Source of the DNA: Heminiphilus faecis
Lineage (GTDB): Bacteria; Bacteroidota; Bacteroidia; Bacteroidales; Muribaculaceae
Direction of reading: 5' to 3'
Assembly (NCBI RefSeq): GCF_008728965.1
Contig: NZ_VSMC01000013.1
Span: 1-64,000 of the forward strand
DNA: 64,000 nt
This document shows, in pieces, positions 21,217-30,252 of this stretch; the first letter of the stretch is position 1, and the number at the start of each line of letters is the position of its first letter. The notes under the pieces are model-generated. The model ran no database searches and was not told the DNA's origin. It saw only the letters and a program-made list of their open reading frames with translations. A program made the position numbers and the translations under genes.

Positions 21217-22146
21217 CTAACATCCTATCGTCTTCAACAGCCGGTCCACCGGAGGGTCATTTAGCACTACACGCCCCTCGCCGTCAAGCAGATAAAACAC
21301 CGGTAGCGCCGGCAGCGAATAGAGCTCGTCGACAGTCTCGGCGGCAAGTCCCACCGTCCATTGCGGAGGAAATGCATCTATGCCCCTCTCCCATAATGAC
21401 CTGTCATCTTCCACATCAACCGCTATCATACGCACGCCCTCAGGCAGCCGCAACCCCTGAAGCGCCTGCAGCACGGCTTTGCACCGCTCACAGTCCGGAT
21501 CATAAAACATAAGCAGTGTCGCCCCTGACCCCGCAGTCCCCTCGTGAAGCCGGTGCCGCTTGCCGTCGCGCGTAATATAGGCAAAGTCGGCCGCCTTCAT
21601 CCCGGGACGGTTGCGGCTGGCCATGGCAAGCCGATGGGCCGCGCGCAGCCGACCGGCCTCACCGAGCAGATCGTCCACGGCCATACGGTCGAGAAACACC
21701 ATATACATGTCCTCGTCGCGCATCGGCGAATTAGGATCGGCAAGATACTTCTCCACCACGCCGCACAGAAACTCATACGGCTCCCGGCCACCGGCCGCCG
21801 CGCAATCCATCAGCCGCCCCACGGCCACGCTCCTCGCATCATGCCCGGCCATAGCCGCAAGCCCGAGAAAATTGGCGAAGTTCTGCTCCATAAACGCTGT
21901 GTCGAGGCTCAACCGACGGTTGCCGAAGTCCATCTCGTCCCAGAAGTGCTCTATGGCATATCCTGCACGGGCCGAAGGTTCCGTCAAAGAGTCCGGCACC
22001 TCTGGCAGCGGCAACTCACCCGGCATATCGGCCGCCCGAGCCGTCGGAGCCGCACCCGCATCAGCCGGCGCCGACTTCGGCCCACCCGAGCACCCTGTCC
22101 AAATCAGTGCTACAGTAAATAAGATTATCTCAGCCCCAAAGCGCAT
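21217..22146 (-). CDS. Thioredoxin-like lipoprotein (DUF5106-type) at the end of the fimbrial operon
   Basis: The 309 aa start with a lipoprotein-type signal peptide (hydrophobic 6-16, Cys at 19 in WTGC). The N-terminal half (about 60-185) is helical and resembles the DUF5106 region found ahead of Bacteroidota thioredoxin-like domains. The C-terminal half is a thioredoxin fold with FYDPDCERC (Cys219 and Cys222) and a later LPALP in the cis-Pro position. It is probably a periplasmic or outer-membrane-anchored disulfide oxidoreductase. It begins 8 nt after the large tip-type gene, so it is co-transcribed with the fimbrial genes; a role in assembling the Cys-containing subunits is inference. Confidence 0.8.
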   Translation of the reverse strand: MRFGAEIILFTVALIWTGCSGGPKSAPADAGAAPTARAADMPGELPLPEVPDSLTEPSARAGYAIEHFWDEMDFGNRRLSLDTAFMEQNFANFLGLAAMAGHDARSVAVGRLMDCAAAGGREPYEFLCGVVEKYLADPNSPMRDEDMYMVFLDRMAVDDLLGEAGRLRAAHRLAMASRNRPGMKAADFAYITRDGKRHRLHEGTAGSGATLLMFYDPDCERCKAVLQALQGLRLPEGVRMIAVDVEDDRSLWERGIDAFPPQWTVGLAAETVDELYSLPALPVFYLLDGEGRVVLNDPPVDRLLKTIGC

Positions 22147-22154
22147 ACACTATA

Positions 22155-25100
22155 TTATCGATTGTTCACAATATCGTTATACGATTTATTGGCCTCGGAT
22201 GCAGTAAGGTCACGTACGCAGCGTACCACATTAATCCCATTAAACTCCTGCGCTGTAGCCAAACTTGTTCTGACAGTGAGTATTCTATAATTACGACTTA
22301 CATCACCCGAACCAACAGCCGGAGTTGCATTCGAGTAATACTCTTGTGTACAAGTCATAAACTGACTTGTTGTATTGCCATTATCGCTTAAGATCCCCAT
22401 TCGGCGCATAATCACAACCTCCGACTGATTCGGAACCCGCCATCCGGTTCTGCCGCTACTCTGATTCAACGTGGCGCATGGAGTAGCATCATTAACCGAA
22501 TTCTGATAACGGGTGAATCCGGCATTACTATTTGCAAAAGTAACAGTTGCCTCCTCGTTAGATGCAGAGATACCGTTGCCTTTTACAGCTATTTCAAATC
22601 CATATCTGCCGAGAGCATTGTTAATACTGTTTGACTTATGCATAGGCAATGGCGTCGTACGATTTTCACGGAGAGCGGTACCATAATACGCCCGGATCTT
22701 AACTACACCACCTCCTGTATCGGCGTCCTTATCTTTATCATAATAAGCGGCCTCGACTTTTTCGCCGGAAGAAACGCTTGTAAGGTCAGTACCAAGATTA
22801 CGTATGCATCTCACCTGCCATGGAGCATAACTATATTGATTAGCAGAACCATAGAAGGAACTTGATGACATGCCTTCATCGGCCCAAACTATAATATTAT
22901 CACTTGTTATGAAATGATACAACGTATTACCTCCGTTAGTACAAGCATATGTCAATGTACCCTGCTGATAGTCCATAAGCGGCTGCGCCAATGTTCTGCG
23001 CCCAAGTATCATACGCACATATTTGCCTGAAGCCGGCACATACCATTTCAATTCAGGCGCGTCAATGATTCCGTTTCCGTTCTCGTCGCGGTTGCGGTTC
23101 ATGCACGCAAACATTGACTCTACATATTGACGGCTGTTACCGCTAATCTGAGGGTCATACTCGCTCGACACACCGTTATAAAACCCGGCAGTACCATTAA
23201 GTCCGGAAGTAATAAGTACTTGATGCGGCACATTATAGGTTCCTGATGCCGTATTGAAATAATCAGCGGCATACTGCATTTGTGCCCTATTGGTTATGGC
23301 ATTGACGCTTTGAAGAGCGTTCATCGTAAGGTATTCATTCCATCTGCCGGCTGTACTGCCGCCGTTGCGGCCACCGGCTTTCAGCCACACGTTGTAGCGC
23401 CCGTTGTCAGGGTCAAGACCGTCACTACCCACCGCACTGGTCCATCGCATATTCATGCCAAACGTCTCATTGGTATGCTCAATGCCCAAAGCGGTGCTTA
23501 TGTCAGTATCGTCCAAGTTATAATAAGTCTGTATTGATTGTTGCGTCAGAGCATATTTCGACCGGTAATAGACGCTCTCCCCGTCATCCGATGTTTCCTG
23601 ACTGACATTGAACCAAGCCTGACGCGGTTTTTGGTTCACATAAGCATGCCAGTCATTACCTACCTCATTGCCCCAATCGGTATCACCATAACGCGGCACA
23701 TAAGCATTCTCGTTGACATATACGGTAAAGTACTGCCCCCTCTCTTCTGAAGTACGCAGCTCACCGGCATAATACTTGACAACATCACCTCCGGCTGTCA
23801 AATCGGGATAAAGCGCAAGCCTGCGCTCATTGGCAGTGGATTGACCCGTTATTCCGGTAGGCACAAACTCAATCCAGTCATAGAACCGGAACTCCTCGGA
23901 GTCTTTTTCGGGAATATTTCCGGTACCGTCATTAAACTGCTGTATCACATGCTCCTCACCGTTATAGTAGGACCTCATCGTAAAGCTGAAATTCTTTATC
24001 TCCTCCTGCGTCAGGTATATGTTAAACACACCGGAATGTGCGTCAAGATGCTCAAGGCGGTCGGTGACATCAGTCACTGTACCTGCGGCACCGGGTTGCC
24101 GCTCTCCCATACGGAAAGCCTCAAGAATGACGCTGTTGGCCGTACGTACCCTCACATTATAGGTGTATATTGAATTACGCAGATTGTTAAAGTCGGTAGC
24201 CACATTATTTATATAGCCCAGATGCACTATATACACCACCTCAGCCGTGCGACTTTGGACTTCATCAGGAAGTGTGCCCGTTCCGTCACCTGTGCCTATC
24301 TCCTCCGGATTATCAAGATTATTGCCATCCCGGTAAGTCACCGTGGCGTAGATCTCCACATAAGTTGCGTTATTATTAAGCGTAGCCGTCTCAGTAGAAC
24401 ACAGACTCTCATACACTCCGGTGTTTTTATTGCCGTTCTTGTATTCAATTTCACGCTTCTGATAGGCATTCTCACCCGTTACACCGTCAAAAAATTCGGA
24501 ACGTCCCGTGCGCTTGTTTTCCATCATCCAGAAGTCAAAAGAGGTGACTCCGGCCGATGCCACCGGTGCCACATTTGAAAGCGATGTAGGGTAATTTCGG
24601 TTTTTTGACGCGTCAGGCTGCATGGCATCGCCGGCATTGGCGTAATCCGTGATTGCAGCCGGAGCATCCGCACTCTGCGAGCGCTCATATAGCCAGCTGT
24701 AGGTAGGCACATTGCGCACATAAAATGACTCCACGTTAATATCGACTATATCGCTGCCGGGCTCTACACTTACATTAAACTTCACCTGCGAGTAAGGCCT
24801 GCGCAGATGTACCATGCCACTCAACGTCACCTTTTCATCTTGGCCTGCTTCAGGTATCGCCGCAGGCTTGACCGCCGTCCAGTCGGCAGGATCGCTTGTA
24901 CCCTCATAGTAGACACCGCTCATAGTCATCGGGGCCTGCGGTTCGGAAAGCACGGCCGCATTCTGGAACACACCTCTCTCTATTACGATGCTACGAAAAT
25001 CGGTCCATGACGAGACTCCCGCGAGTAATTCCGACAGCTTAGCGGCAGCGCCCGGCTCTCCCGATGCATTGAGTTTGTAGCCGTCGTTAACGTCAGGATT

Positions 25101-25469
25101 GGCCACGGCCACTATATAGCTCATGCCGGAGCGGGTGGTTATATTATTCAGCGTCCATTCATTATGATTCTTGACACCCGACGTAAAGCCGCTGTCACCA
25201 TCGGTAAACAGATGACTGTAAGTCACATTGCCGGTATTGACGTTAAAGATGCCCACCCAAAGCGAATTTACCCTGAAAAGATCATCTTGCGACATATCGG
25301 CTCGCGAAGTCAACTGTGGCATCTCGGGAGTCGATATCTTCAGATTAATTCGGGTATACAAACCCTCCTCCACAGCCGCCCCGGGCACTATATCGTCGGT
25401 GCATGACCACATAAGGACCGCCAGCAGAAAGAGCACCGATACATATCTGTTATATAATCTCACTATCAT
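22155..25469 (-). CDS. Large fimbrial tip-type lipoprotein (DUF4906-like with lectin/FISUMP-like C-terminus)
   Basis: An 1104-aa exported protein with a lipoprotein signal (Cys near 23, LMWSC). Fimbrillin-like beta-sandwich parts form the N-terminal half. An EF-hand-like loop, DENGNGIIDAPE, sits at about residues 795-806 and is followed by WYVP. The C-terminus carries GWRVPNQSEV and two VRC(I/V)R motifs typical of FISUMP/C-type-lectin-like domains. Large proteins with this layout are the tip adhesins of Bacteroidales Mfa/Fim-type fimbriae. It lies 20 nt after a smaller fimbrillin gene and 8 nt before the thioredoxin-like gene. The binding target is unknown. The role is inferred from family and position. 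Confidence 0.75.
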   Translation of the reverse strand: MIVRLYNRYVSVLFLLAVLMWSCTDDIVPGAAVEEGLYTRINLKISTPEMPQLTSRADMSQDDLFRVNSLWVGIFNVNTGNVTYSHLFTDGDSGFTSGVKNHNEWTLNNITTRSGMSYIVAVANPDVNDGYKLNASGEPGAAAKLSELLAGVSSWTDFRSIVIERGVFQNAAVLSEPQAPMTMSGVYYEGTSDPADWTAVKPAAIPEAGQDEKVTLSGMVHLRRPYSQVKFNVSVEPGSDIVDINVESFYVRNVPTYSWLYERSQSADAPAAITDYANAGDAMQPDASKNRNYPTSLSNVAPVASAGVTSFDFWMMENKRTGRSEFFDGVTGENAYQKREIEYKNGNKNTGVYESLCSTETATLNNNATYVEIYATVTYRDGNNLDNPEEIGTGDGTGTLPDEVQSRTAEVVYIVHLGYINNVATDFNNLRNSIYTYNVRVRTANSVILEAFRMGERQPGAAGTVTDVTDRLEHLDAHSGVFNIYLTQEEIKNFSFTMRSYYNGEEHVIQQFNDGTGNIPEKDSEEFRFYDWIEFVPTGITGQSTANERRLALYPDLTAGGDVVKYYAGELRTSEERGQYFTVYVNENAYVPRYGDTDWGNEVGNDWHAYVNQKPRQAWFNVSQETSDDGESVYYRSKYALTQQSIQTYYNLDDTDISTALGIEHTNETFGMNMRWTSAVGSDGLDPDNGRYNVWLKAGGRNGGSTAGRWNEYLTMNALQSVNAITNRAQMQYAADYFNTASGTYNVPHQVLITSGLNGTAGFYNGVSSEYDPQISGNSRQYVESMFACMNRNRDENGNGIIDAPELKWYVPASGKYVRMILGRRTLAQPLMDYQQGTLTYACTNGGNTLYHFITSDNIIVWADEGMSSSSFYGSANQYSYAPWQVRCIRNLGTDLTSVSSGEKVEAAYYDKDKDADTGGGVVKIRAYYGTALRENRTTPLPMHKSNSINNALGRYGFEIAVKGNGISASNEEATVTFANSNAGFTRYQNSVNDATPCATLNQSSGRTGWRVPNQSEVVIMRRMGILSDNGNTTSQFMTCTQEYYSNATPAVGSGDVSRNYRILTVRTSLATAQEFNGINVVRCVRDLTASEANKSYNDIVNNR

Positions 25470-25489
25470 AGCTGTTATTTTCTATACCT

Positions 25490-26884
25490 TTAATTAAAAG
25501 TAGGAATGTCTATGGAATATTCACTCATCGGACACACCGTATACCGCACGTAAAGCTCCGTCTCCGTGCTCACGCTGTTTATCTCATACCTGTATATGCT
25601 GTTGCGAAGAATATCCACATATCGGCCTGTGGCTATACCGTTGTTGTACTCGGCAAGCTTCATCTCATATACGGGGTTGTTTTCGTCACCGTCATGACCT
25701 CCGGCCATTTTGACAGTCACTTGTACCCATGCCTTCTCACGCCCGTCAAGAGCATAGGGGGCGTATTCCGCTACATAGGCCGAATAGACGCGGCATCCGT
25801 CAGCACGCGCCGCCGTAGCCTGACCGTCGTAATAAAATCCCACAACGGCCGCTGAATTCTGCGTTGCCTGACCGTTTCCCCCCTGATGCAGTACGGCAAA
25901 GCTAAGCGGCTCATTATAACGGGCATCCGACGGTATGCTCGGAGTACTCACATACTGGGTCTCGACAGTACCGTCCACACTCCAGTTGTCCAAAGCAGGC
26001 AATATCGATGCGCGGCTCCAGCATCCGTTCAGCTCTACTTTGTCAATCGACGCCCGGTCCGCCGGATCGGGCTGGATGGTGGCGTCGCCGTCACCTGTGG
26101 CGCCTATACGGTCGATGACCTCGATCTTTGCTATGGCTCTAAGCATATTTATATCCTGCGAACCGTCGGCAGCCACCGACAGATTGACCGGTCTGTCCTC
26201 CGTACTGTTTACAAGCTCGTCCTTCGATATGCTGAAATACTGTATTCCCGACATGGGTATATACTGTTTGTTCTCTATCGAAGGCTCCCACAGGTAGCCA
26301 CTGTTGCCATCGTCTTTAGCAAGTGGAAATCCGAATGTACCCACCGTCTTTGCATCGCAGAGTTGCTGTAAATTCATGCCCGGAGCAAAACCGAACCGGC
26401 TCGGCGAGTGAGCGGCCTCATTGCCTGTCACCATTATATGGAAGTCTGCATAAGGCCCGTCCGATTCTATAAAATACGACTGCGCTATGCTCGCCTTGAC
26501 CGTATACTTCACGTAATTGCCTCCGTCCTCCGGCACTACATCGGGCATAAAGGTGGTCATCACATTGCCCTCTCCGTCCAGCAGGATGAAGCGCATCGAC
26601 GCAAGGTCAAGATAATTTTCATCGGCATACCCCAGTTGGGTTTCGTCAGGCGCCGCAACCGCACGCGAATCACGATGCGCCGCAGGTAGTTTGCGGGTCA
26701 CTACCGTAAACTGCATTGTCAGTTTCTTGCCCTCATCGGCCGTCACGTCAGGACAATCGGCATTTTCACCGATACATCCCGCGGACGGCATAACGGCTGC
26801 AGCAAGCATCGCTGCCGTTACACATGACCAGAGGTGCCTTTTCAATCCGTATTTCATTTTTGATGTTGCCGTATCGTTATACAA
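25490..26884 (-). CDS. Fimbrillin-family lipoprotein, accessory subunit
   Basis: The 464 aa may start at residue 1 or at the Met at residue 10 (MKYGLKRHL), which gives a more standard signal peptide. The lipobox is PSAGC. The mature part is beta-rich with fimbrillin features: LDLASMRFILLDGEGNV early, and a C-terminal strand VCPMSEYSIDIPTF matching the usual end of FimA/Mfa-like subunits that takes part in donor-strand exchange. An Arg-Ala site in the N-terminal leader (DSRAVAA) is where extracellular Arg-proteases process related subunits in Porphyromonas. The start codon lies next to the stop of the Mfa2-like gene (adjacent bases), so the two are translationally coupled. It is probably a connector between shaft and tip. 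Confidence 0.75.
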   Translation of the reverse strand: MYNDTATSKMKYGLKRHLWSCVTAAMLAAAVMPSAGCIGENADCPDVTADEGKKLTMQFTVVTRKLPAAHRDSRAVAAPDETQLGYADENYLDLASMRFILLDGEGNVMTTFMPDVVPEDGGNYVKYTVKASIAQSYFIESDGPYADFHIMVTGNEAAHSPSRFGFAPGMNLQQLCDAKTVGTFGFPLAKDDGNSGYLWEPSIENKQYIPMSGIQYFSISKDELVNSTEDRPVNLSVAADGSQDINMLRAIAKIEVIDRIGATGDGDATIQPDPADRASIDKVELNGCWSRASILPALDNWSVDGTVETQYVSTPSIPSDARYNEPLSFAVLHQGGNGQATQNSAAVVGFYYDGQATAARADGCRVYSAYVAEYAPYALDGREKAWVQVTVKMAGGHDGDENNPVYEMKLAEYNNGIATGRYVDILRNSIYRYEINSVSTETELYVRYTVCPMSEYSIDIPTFN

Positions 26885-27943
26885 TTAAAGATCCTCATCC
26901 TGTTCAGGCACAATCCGCCAGCCGTTTATGCTGATGCCGCCGGCTGTATACCAGTTCTTGTCGGCATCGATAAAGAACGCGAGAGTATGCTCATCCATGC
27001 GGTCAAGATAAGCCTGATCGCTGTAAAGACCCTGATAGTGGCCTTTGACCATGACAAGATACCGTATCAGATCAAGATTGATGATTACAGTCATGTCATC
27101 CTTGCGCGTTACGCGGAGCATGGGCCTGCGGTCGGTCATAAAACGTCCGGTAGTCAGTTCCGCCATGAGTCCTGATGGCAACTGACTGTCATCGGCCTTT
27201 GACTCGTTGCGGTCGGCTGCGAGCATTCGCGTAGCCCACGGACGATAAGATACCGTGGTGGTACCCATAAGATTGTTGCGATGGTCCATCGCACTGTTGT
27301 CGGCCAATATCTCTATCAGAAAATCATCGGCTTTCATCTCGGTACCGTCGATATTTTCAAGCACCACCTTGAGCACATTGGTGTCCTTCATAAGATTTAT
27401 AACCGGCAGGTCGATATGACCGTATGCACCGGCCTCACACGTCACTCCGCTTACCGTTCCGTAAAATATCGGCTTTATATCCTGATCTACGTAATAATCA
27501 CCGGCTGCTTCCTTCAGCGGCAAAGTAGCCGACAGGGCGCTCATCGAGGAGGGCTGCGCCCCGCCACCTATGGCAAACACCGCCGGGTCGGCCGTCGGAG
27601 AGTCACCGCCGCACCACGCCACCATGTCGTAAGTACCCGGCAGAAGATCGATATCCATCCCGTAGTCGCCCGATTCAAGCGATGCTCCGCTGTCTGACTT
27701 GCTGAGCACGAGCTGGCCGTGACGGTCAAAGACATAGAGCGTGACCGACGTGACTTGCGATGCAAAAGCATCGGCATTCAGTATATTGGTTGTAAATGTA
27801 AAAGGTACCCGGTAATGAACCGAGCAGTCGCCCTGATCTTCATAAATCATCGAATCACATGAACTTAAACCCAACACCAACGCACTGATCATAGCCAGTG
27901 TCGGTGTCGGTTGAGCCATACCGCGCATTGTAGGATGTATCAT
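26885..27943 (-). CDS. FimB/Mfa2-family fimbrial anchor lipoprotein
   Basis: The 352 aa have a signal peptide ending in GLSSC (Cys29). The family hallmark follows directly: CDSMIYEDQGDCSVHYRV, then VPFTFTTN. Mfa2-type proteins anchor the fimbria in the outer membrane and regulate its length. Two beta-sandwich domains are expected over about 40-190 and 190-350. It lies 267 nt downstream of the major fimbrillin gene, with hairpins in the gap that would lower its expression relative to the shaft subunit. It is immediately followed by the accessory fimbrillin. Confidence 0.88.
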   Translation of the reverse strand: MIHPTMRGMAQPTPTLAMISALVLGLSSCDSMIYEDQGDCSVHYRVPFTFTTNILNADAFASQVTSVTLYVFDRHGQLVLSKSDSGASLESGDYGMDIDLLPGTYDMVAWCGGDSPTADPAVFAIGGGAQPSSMSALSATLPLKEAAGDYYVDQDIKPIFYGTVSGVTCEAGAYGHIDLPVINLMKDTNVLKVVLENIDGTEMKADDFLIEILADNSAMDHRNNLMGTTTVSYRPWATRMLAADRNESKADDSQLPSGLMAELTTGRFMTDRRPMLRVTRKDDMTVIINLDLIRYLVMVKGHYQGLYSDQAYLDRMDEHTLAFFIDADKNWYTAGGISINGWRIVPEQDEDL

Positions 27944-28210
27944 TTTATAATGTTTTGTTTATTATCTTTATATATAGTGGAGTCTGACATCTGTTTATAT
28001 GACATGAGACTCTCGTTATGGTCTGTTTCAGTGGTTTCGCTTCCCTTGACGGGATTCTGAAACGGCAGCAGTATGTCTGTTGCGGTAATTTCACCGTTGC
28101 CGGTGTTTGCGGCTTACTTGATATGAACCGCTATTCATGATAAAGGCGAGGGAAGCACCAAGGGATGGTTCCCTCGCCTGATTTGAATTATAATGTTAAG
28201 AATGAACTCA
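27944..28210 (-). other. Long gap between major fimbrillin and anchor genes with two hairpins
   Basis: No gene. Besides the terminator-like hairpin at 28145-28178 there is a 7-bp stem, GTTTCAG 28025-28031 / CTGAAAC 28057-28063. Such a structured leader between mfa1-like and mfa2-like genes could set the shaft:anchor ratio. Confidence 0.45.
28141..28178 (-). terminator. Partial terminator downstream of the major fimbrillin
   Basis: GGCGAGGGAA at 28145-28154 pairs with TTCCCTCGCC at 28169-28178. It lies 33 nt past the Mfa1-like stop on the minus strand and is followed only by TTTATC. The weak T-run fits partial termination that still lets the anchor and tip genes be transcribed. Confidence 0.55.
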
Positions 28211-30211
28211 TCATAGCTCGACTCCCTGAATGGGAACGAGTCGCCAAGCGAGTATGTTAAGACGGGCGGCTACATAATAGTTGTCAGGATCCATGGGGGG
28301 CACGATAGGCTGGTCGGCGCTGCGAAGACCTACTCCGAGTCCTTTGATACTGCTTACGTTCAGGTTGTATACATGGTTGCGTACAACTCCGAAGTCACCG
28401 CGACGCATGTTCTGCCATTTGTATACATTGGATTTTTCGTTGGCGTCCTCTACCACCTCTACGCCGTTAAGGTTCTGGCCGAAGCCCAGATGACGGATAG
28501 GAATCGAGAAGAACGCAAGACCGTCGGAGAACATCTGGGCGGTAGATACTGTCTTCCACAACAGACGGTTGGCTGCGGCAAGGTTATCTTCGGTTATGAC
28601 CTCATAAGCCTTGGTTGTACCGTCGTAGAAGTACAGAGCCTGATTTTCGGGAAGATTATTTTTAAGCTGCAATGTCACAAGACGTCCGGCCACATTCTCC
28701 GTGCCGCGTACAGCGGCTTCAGGATGCTCGATTTCAAACCAGTCTCCATTCGTAGCGCTCTGTTCACCATTTTCGTCCAGATAGATCACACTCTGATTGG
28801 CAAGCATAGTGGATTTAAGCAGAGCCACATCGCCATAATAATTATCCTTGCCTTCTTTCTTGCCGTAAAGATAAAAATCGGAGTTATCGTCAGCTGTAGC
28901 CAGTTTATAATTGCCCACTATGACTGCCGATGCCACAACGGCTTTATTGTTCAATGTCGTCGATATTATATTATCTATGCTGGCGGTTGTCTCGCGCGAG
29001 TAGAAGTAACCCGATGCCTCATCATCCTTTGAACCCGCTTCTGTTTTGAAGCCGTCTGTCGCATTCCAAGCTATACCCGGGTCGGAAGGTCTGCTGCCGT
29101 CAATGCCGTTGGCTATCTGGTTATAGGTGAAGTAACGCAGATCATACGGAAATGCCGTTTCCCAGTCATTCTTGTCGGTTATGTTGTCTGATACACGGGG
29201 ATAATCATTTGCATAATACGAAGGCGAGCATGCCCAGAATGAGCGATGGTCGCCATCCAAATTCCATATGGGCATACCTGTATTTTTAAACGCATCCTCC
29301 ATTTCGGCCCAAGTCGCGGGATTGGTCGGGCCTGCCGCTGCGCTGGTGGAAAATGCCTTCGTGACATAAGTCTCCTCGTCAATAGCATTAGGACGCCAAT
29401 AAGCGGGTGTGAACTTGATGCTGCCTGCACTGATACTGCCGTCAGCGCCGACTACGTTCACCGCGTTGGGTTCTATGTTGCCGGGCTCCAGCGTAAGACC
29501 GATTTTGGCGGCATAACGCTCTACAAAAATATTGACTACCGCATCGTCGCCGGTAGCGGCGTCAGCTTCAGCCTCCGTATCAAAAAGTTTACCGTCTACG
29601 ATAGGTGTAGCCATCATGCGTACTTTTGACTGGCCCGATATCGGATCAGTACCGTAATAAACGGAGTTGCTCATTGCGAAGTATTCGGTACCGCCCACAC
29701 TCTTCTTGATGCGCACACGTGTCGCTCCTTCAAGCTCCTTAAGGGTCATAGTCGATATGCCGGTCTCGTCGATAGGGTTCACATAACACATCACATAGGC
29801 CGGTTTATTCTGTCCTTGAGTCATCTCGACCGGAATTGTCGACTTCCAGAACCGGGTGACATTACTGTTGCCCCATACATCTGTAGAGGGTGCTTTATCG
29901 CTCCATCCGTCGGCAAGTTCGTCGCCTGTCACCGACTTCATGGTAGCCGTAGGATTGCCGGCTCCGTCGTAGAATACGAACACGAGTTTATTGACAGCGC
30001 TTTCAGCTGCTGAACCGTCCTGAAAGTCGGCACGGCCGCCTTGATTGACGCCACTCGTAGGATTGCAGATAGCGACAGTCATATACTGCGTCTGATCAGC
30101 CTCGACCTTACCGGGGTCCTGCCCTTTCATGGGTTCGTCACCGGAGCACGATGATAAAGCACCCATTGCAAGAAGTGCGGCTGCTCCGGCATAAAATTTA
30201 ATTGTTTTCAT
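28211..30211 (-). CDS. Mfa1-family major fimbrial subunit (fimbrillin lipoprotein)
   Basis: The 666 aa have a lipoprotein signal ending GALSSC (Cys22). The protein is secreted as a lipoprotein precursor and then polymerised into the fimbrial shaft by donor-strand exchange. The C-terminus LNILAWRLVPIQGVEL closely matches the end of Mfa1-type subunits (AWR.VP...EL). An Arg at about residue 60 (QGGRADF) would be a candidate protease processing site. The domain layout is two Greek-key beta-sandwiches with a large central insertion containing aromatic-rich loops. It lies 41 nt after the DUF3868 gene and is followed by a partial terminator, as expected for the most abundant subunit. Confidence 0.88.
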   Translation of the reverse strand: MKTIKFYAGAAALLAMGALSSCSGDEPMKGQDPGKVEADQTQYMTVAICNPTSGVNQGGRADFQDGSAAESAVNKLVFVFYDGAGNPTATMKSVTGDELADGWSDKAPSTDVWGNSNVTRFWKSTIPVEMTQGQNKPAYVMCYVNPIDETGISTMTLKELEGATRVRIKKSVGGTEYFAMSNSVYYGTDPISGQSKVRMMATPIVDGKLFDTEAEADAATGDDAVVNIFVERYAAKIGLTLEPGNIEPNAVNVVGADGSISAGSIKFTPAYWRPNAIDEETYVTKAFSTSAAAGPTNPATWAEMEDAFKNTGMPIWNLDGDHRSFWACSPSYYANDYPRVSDNITDKNDWETAFPYDLRYFTYNQIANGIDGSRPSDPGIAWNATDGFKTEAGSKDDEASGYFYSRETTASIDNIISTTLNNKAVVASAVIVGNYKLATADDNSDFYLYGKKEGKDNYYGDVALLKSTMLANQSVIYLDENGEQSATNGDWFEIEHPEAAVRGTENVAGRLVTLQLKNNLPENQALYFYDGTTKAYEVITEDNLAAANRLLWKTVSTAQMFSDGLAFFSIPIRHLGFGQNLNGVEVVEDANEKSNVYKWQNMRRGDFGVVRNHVYNLNVSSIKGLGVGLRSADQPIVPPMDPDNYYVAARLNILAWRLVPIQGVEL

Positions 30212-30252
30212 CTTTAAATGAATTAAATGAATAAAAAGAGTATTGATGATGA

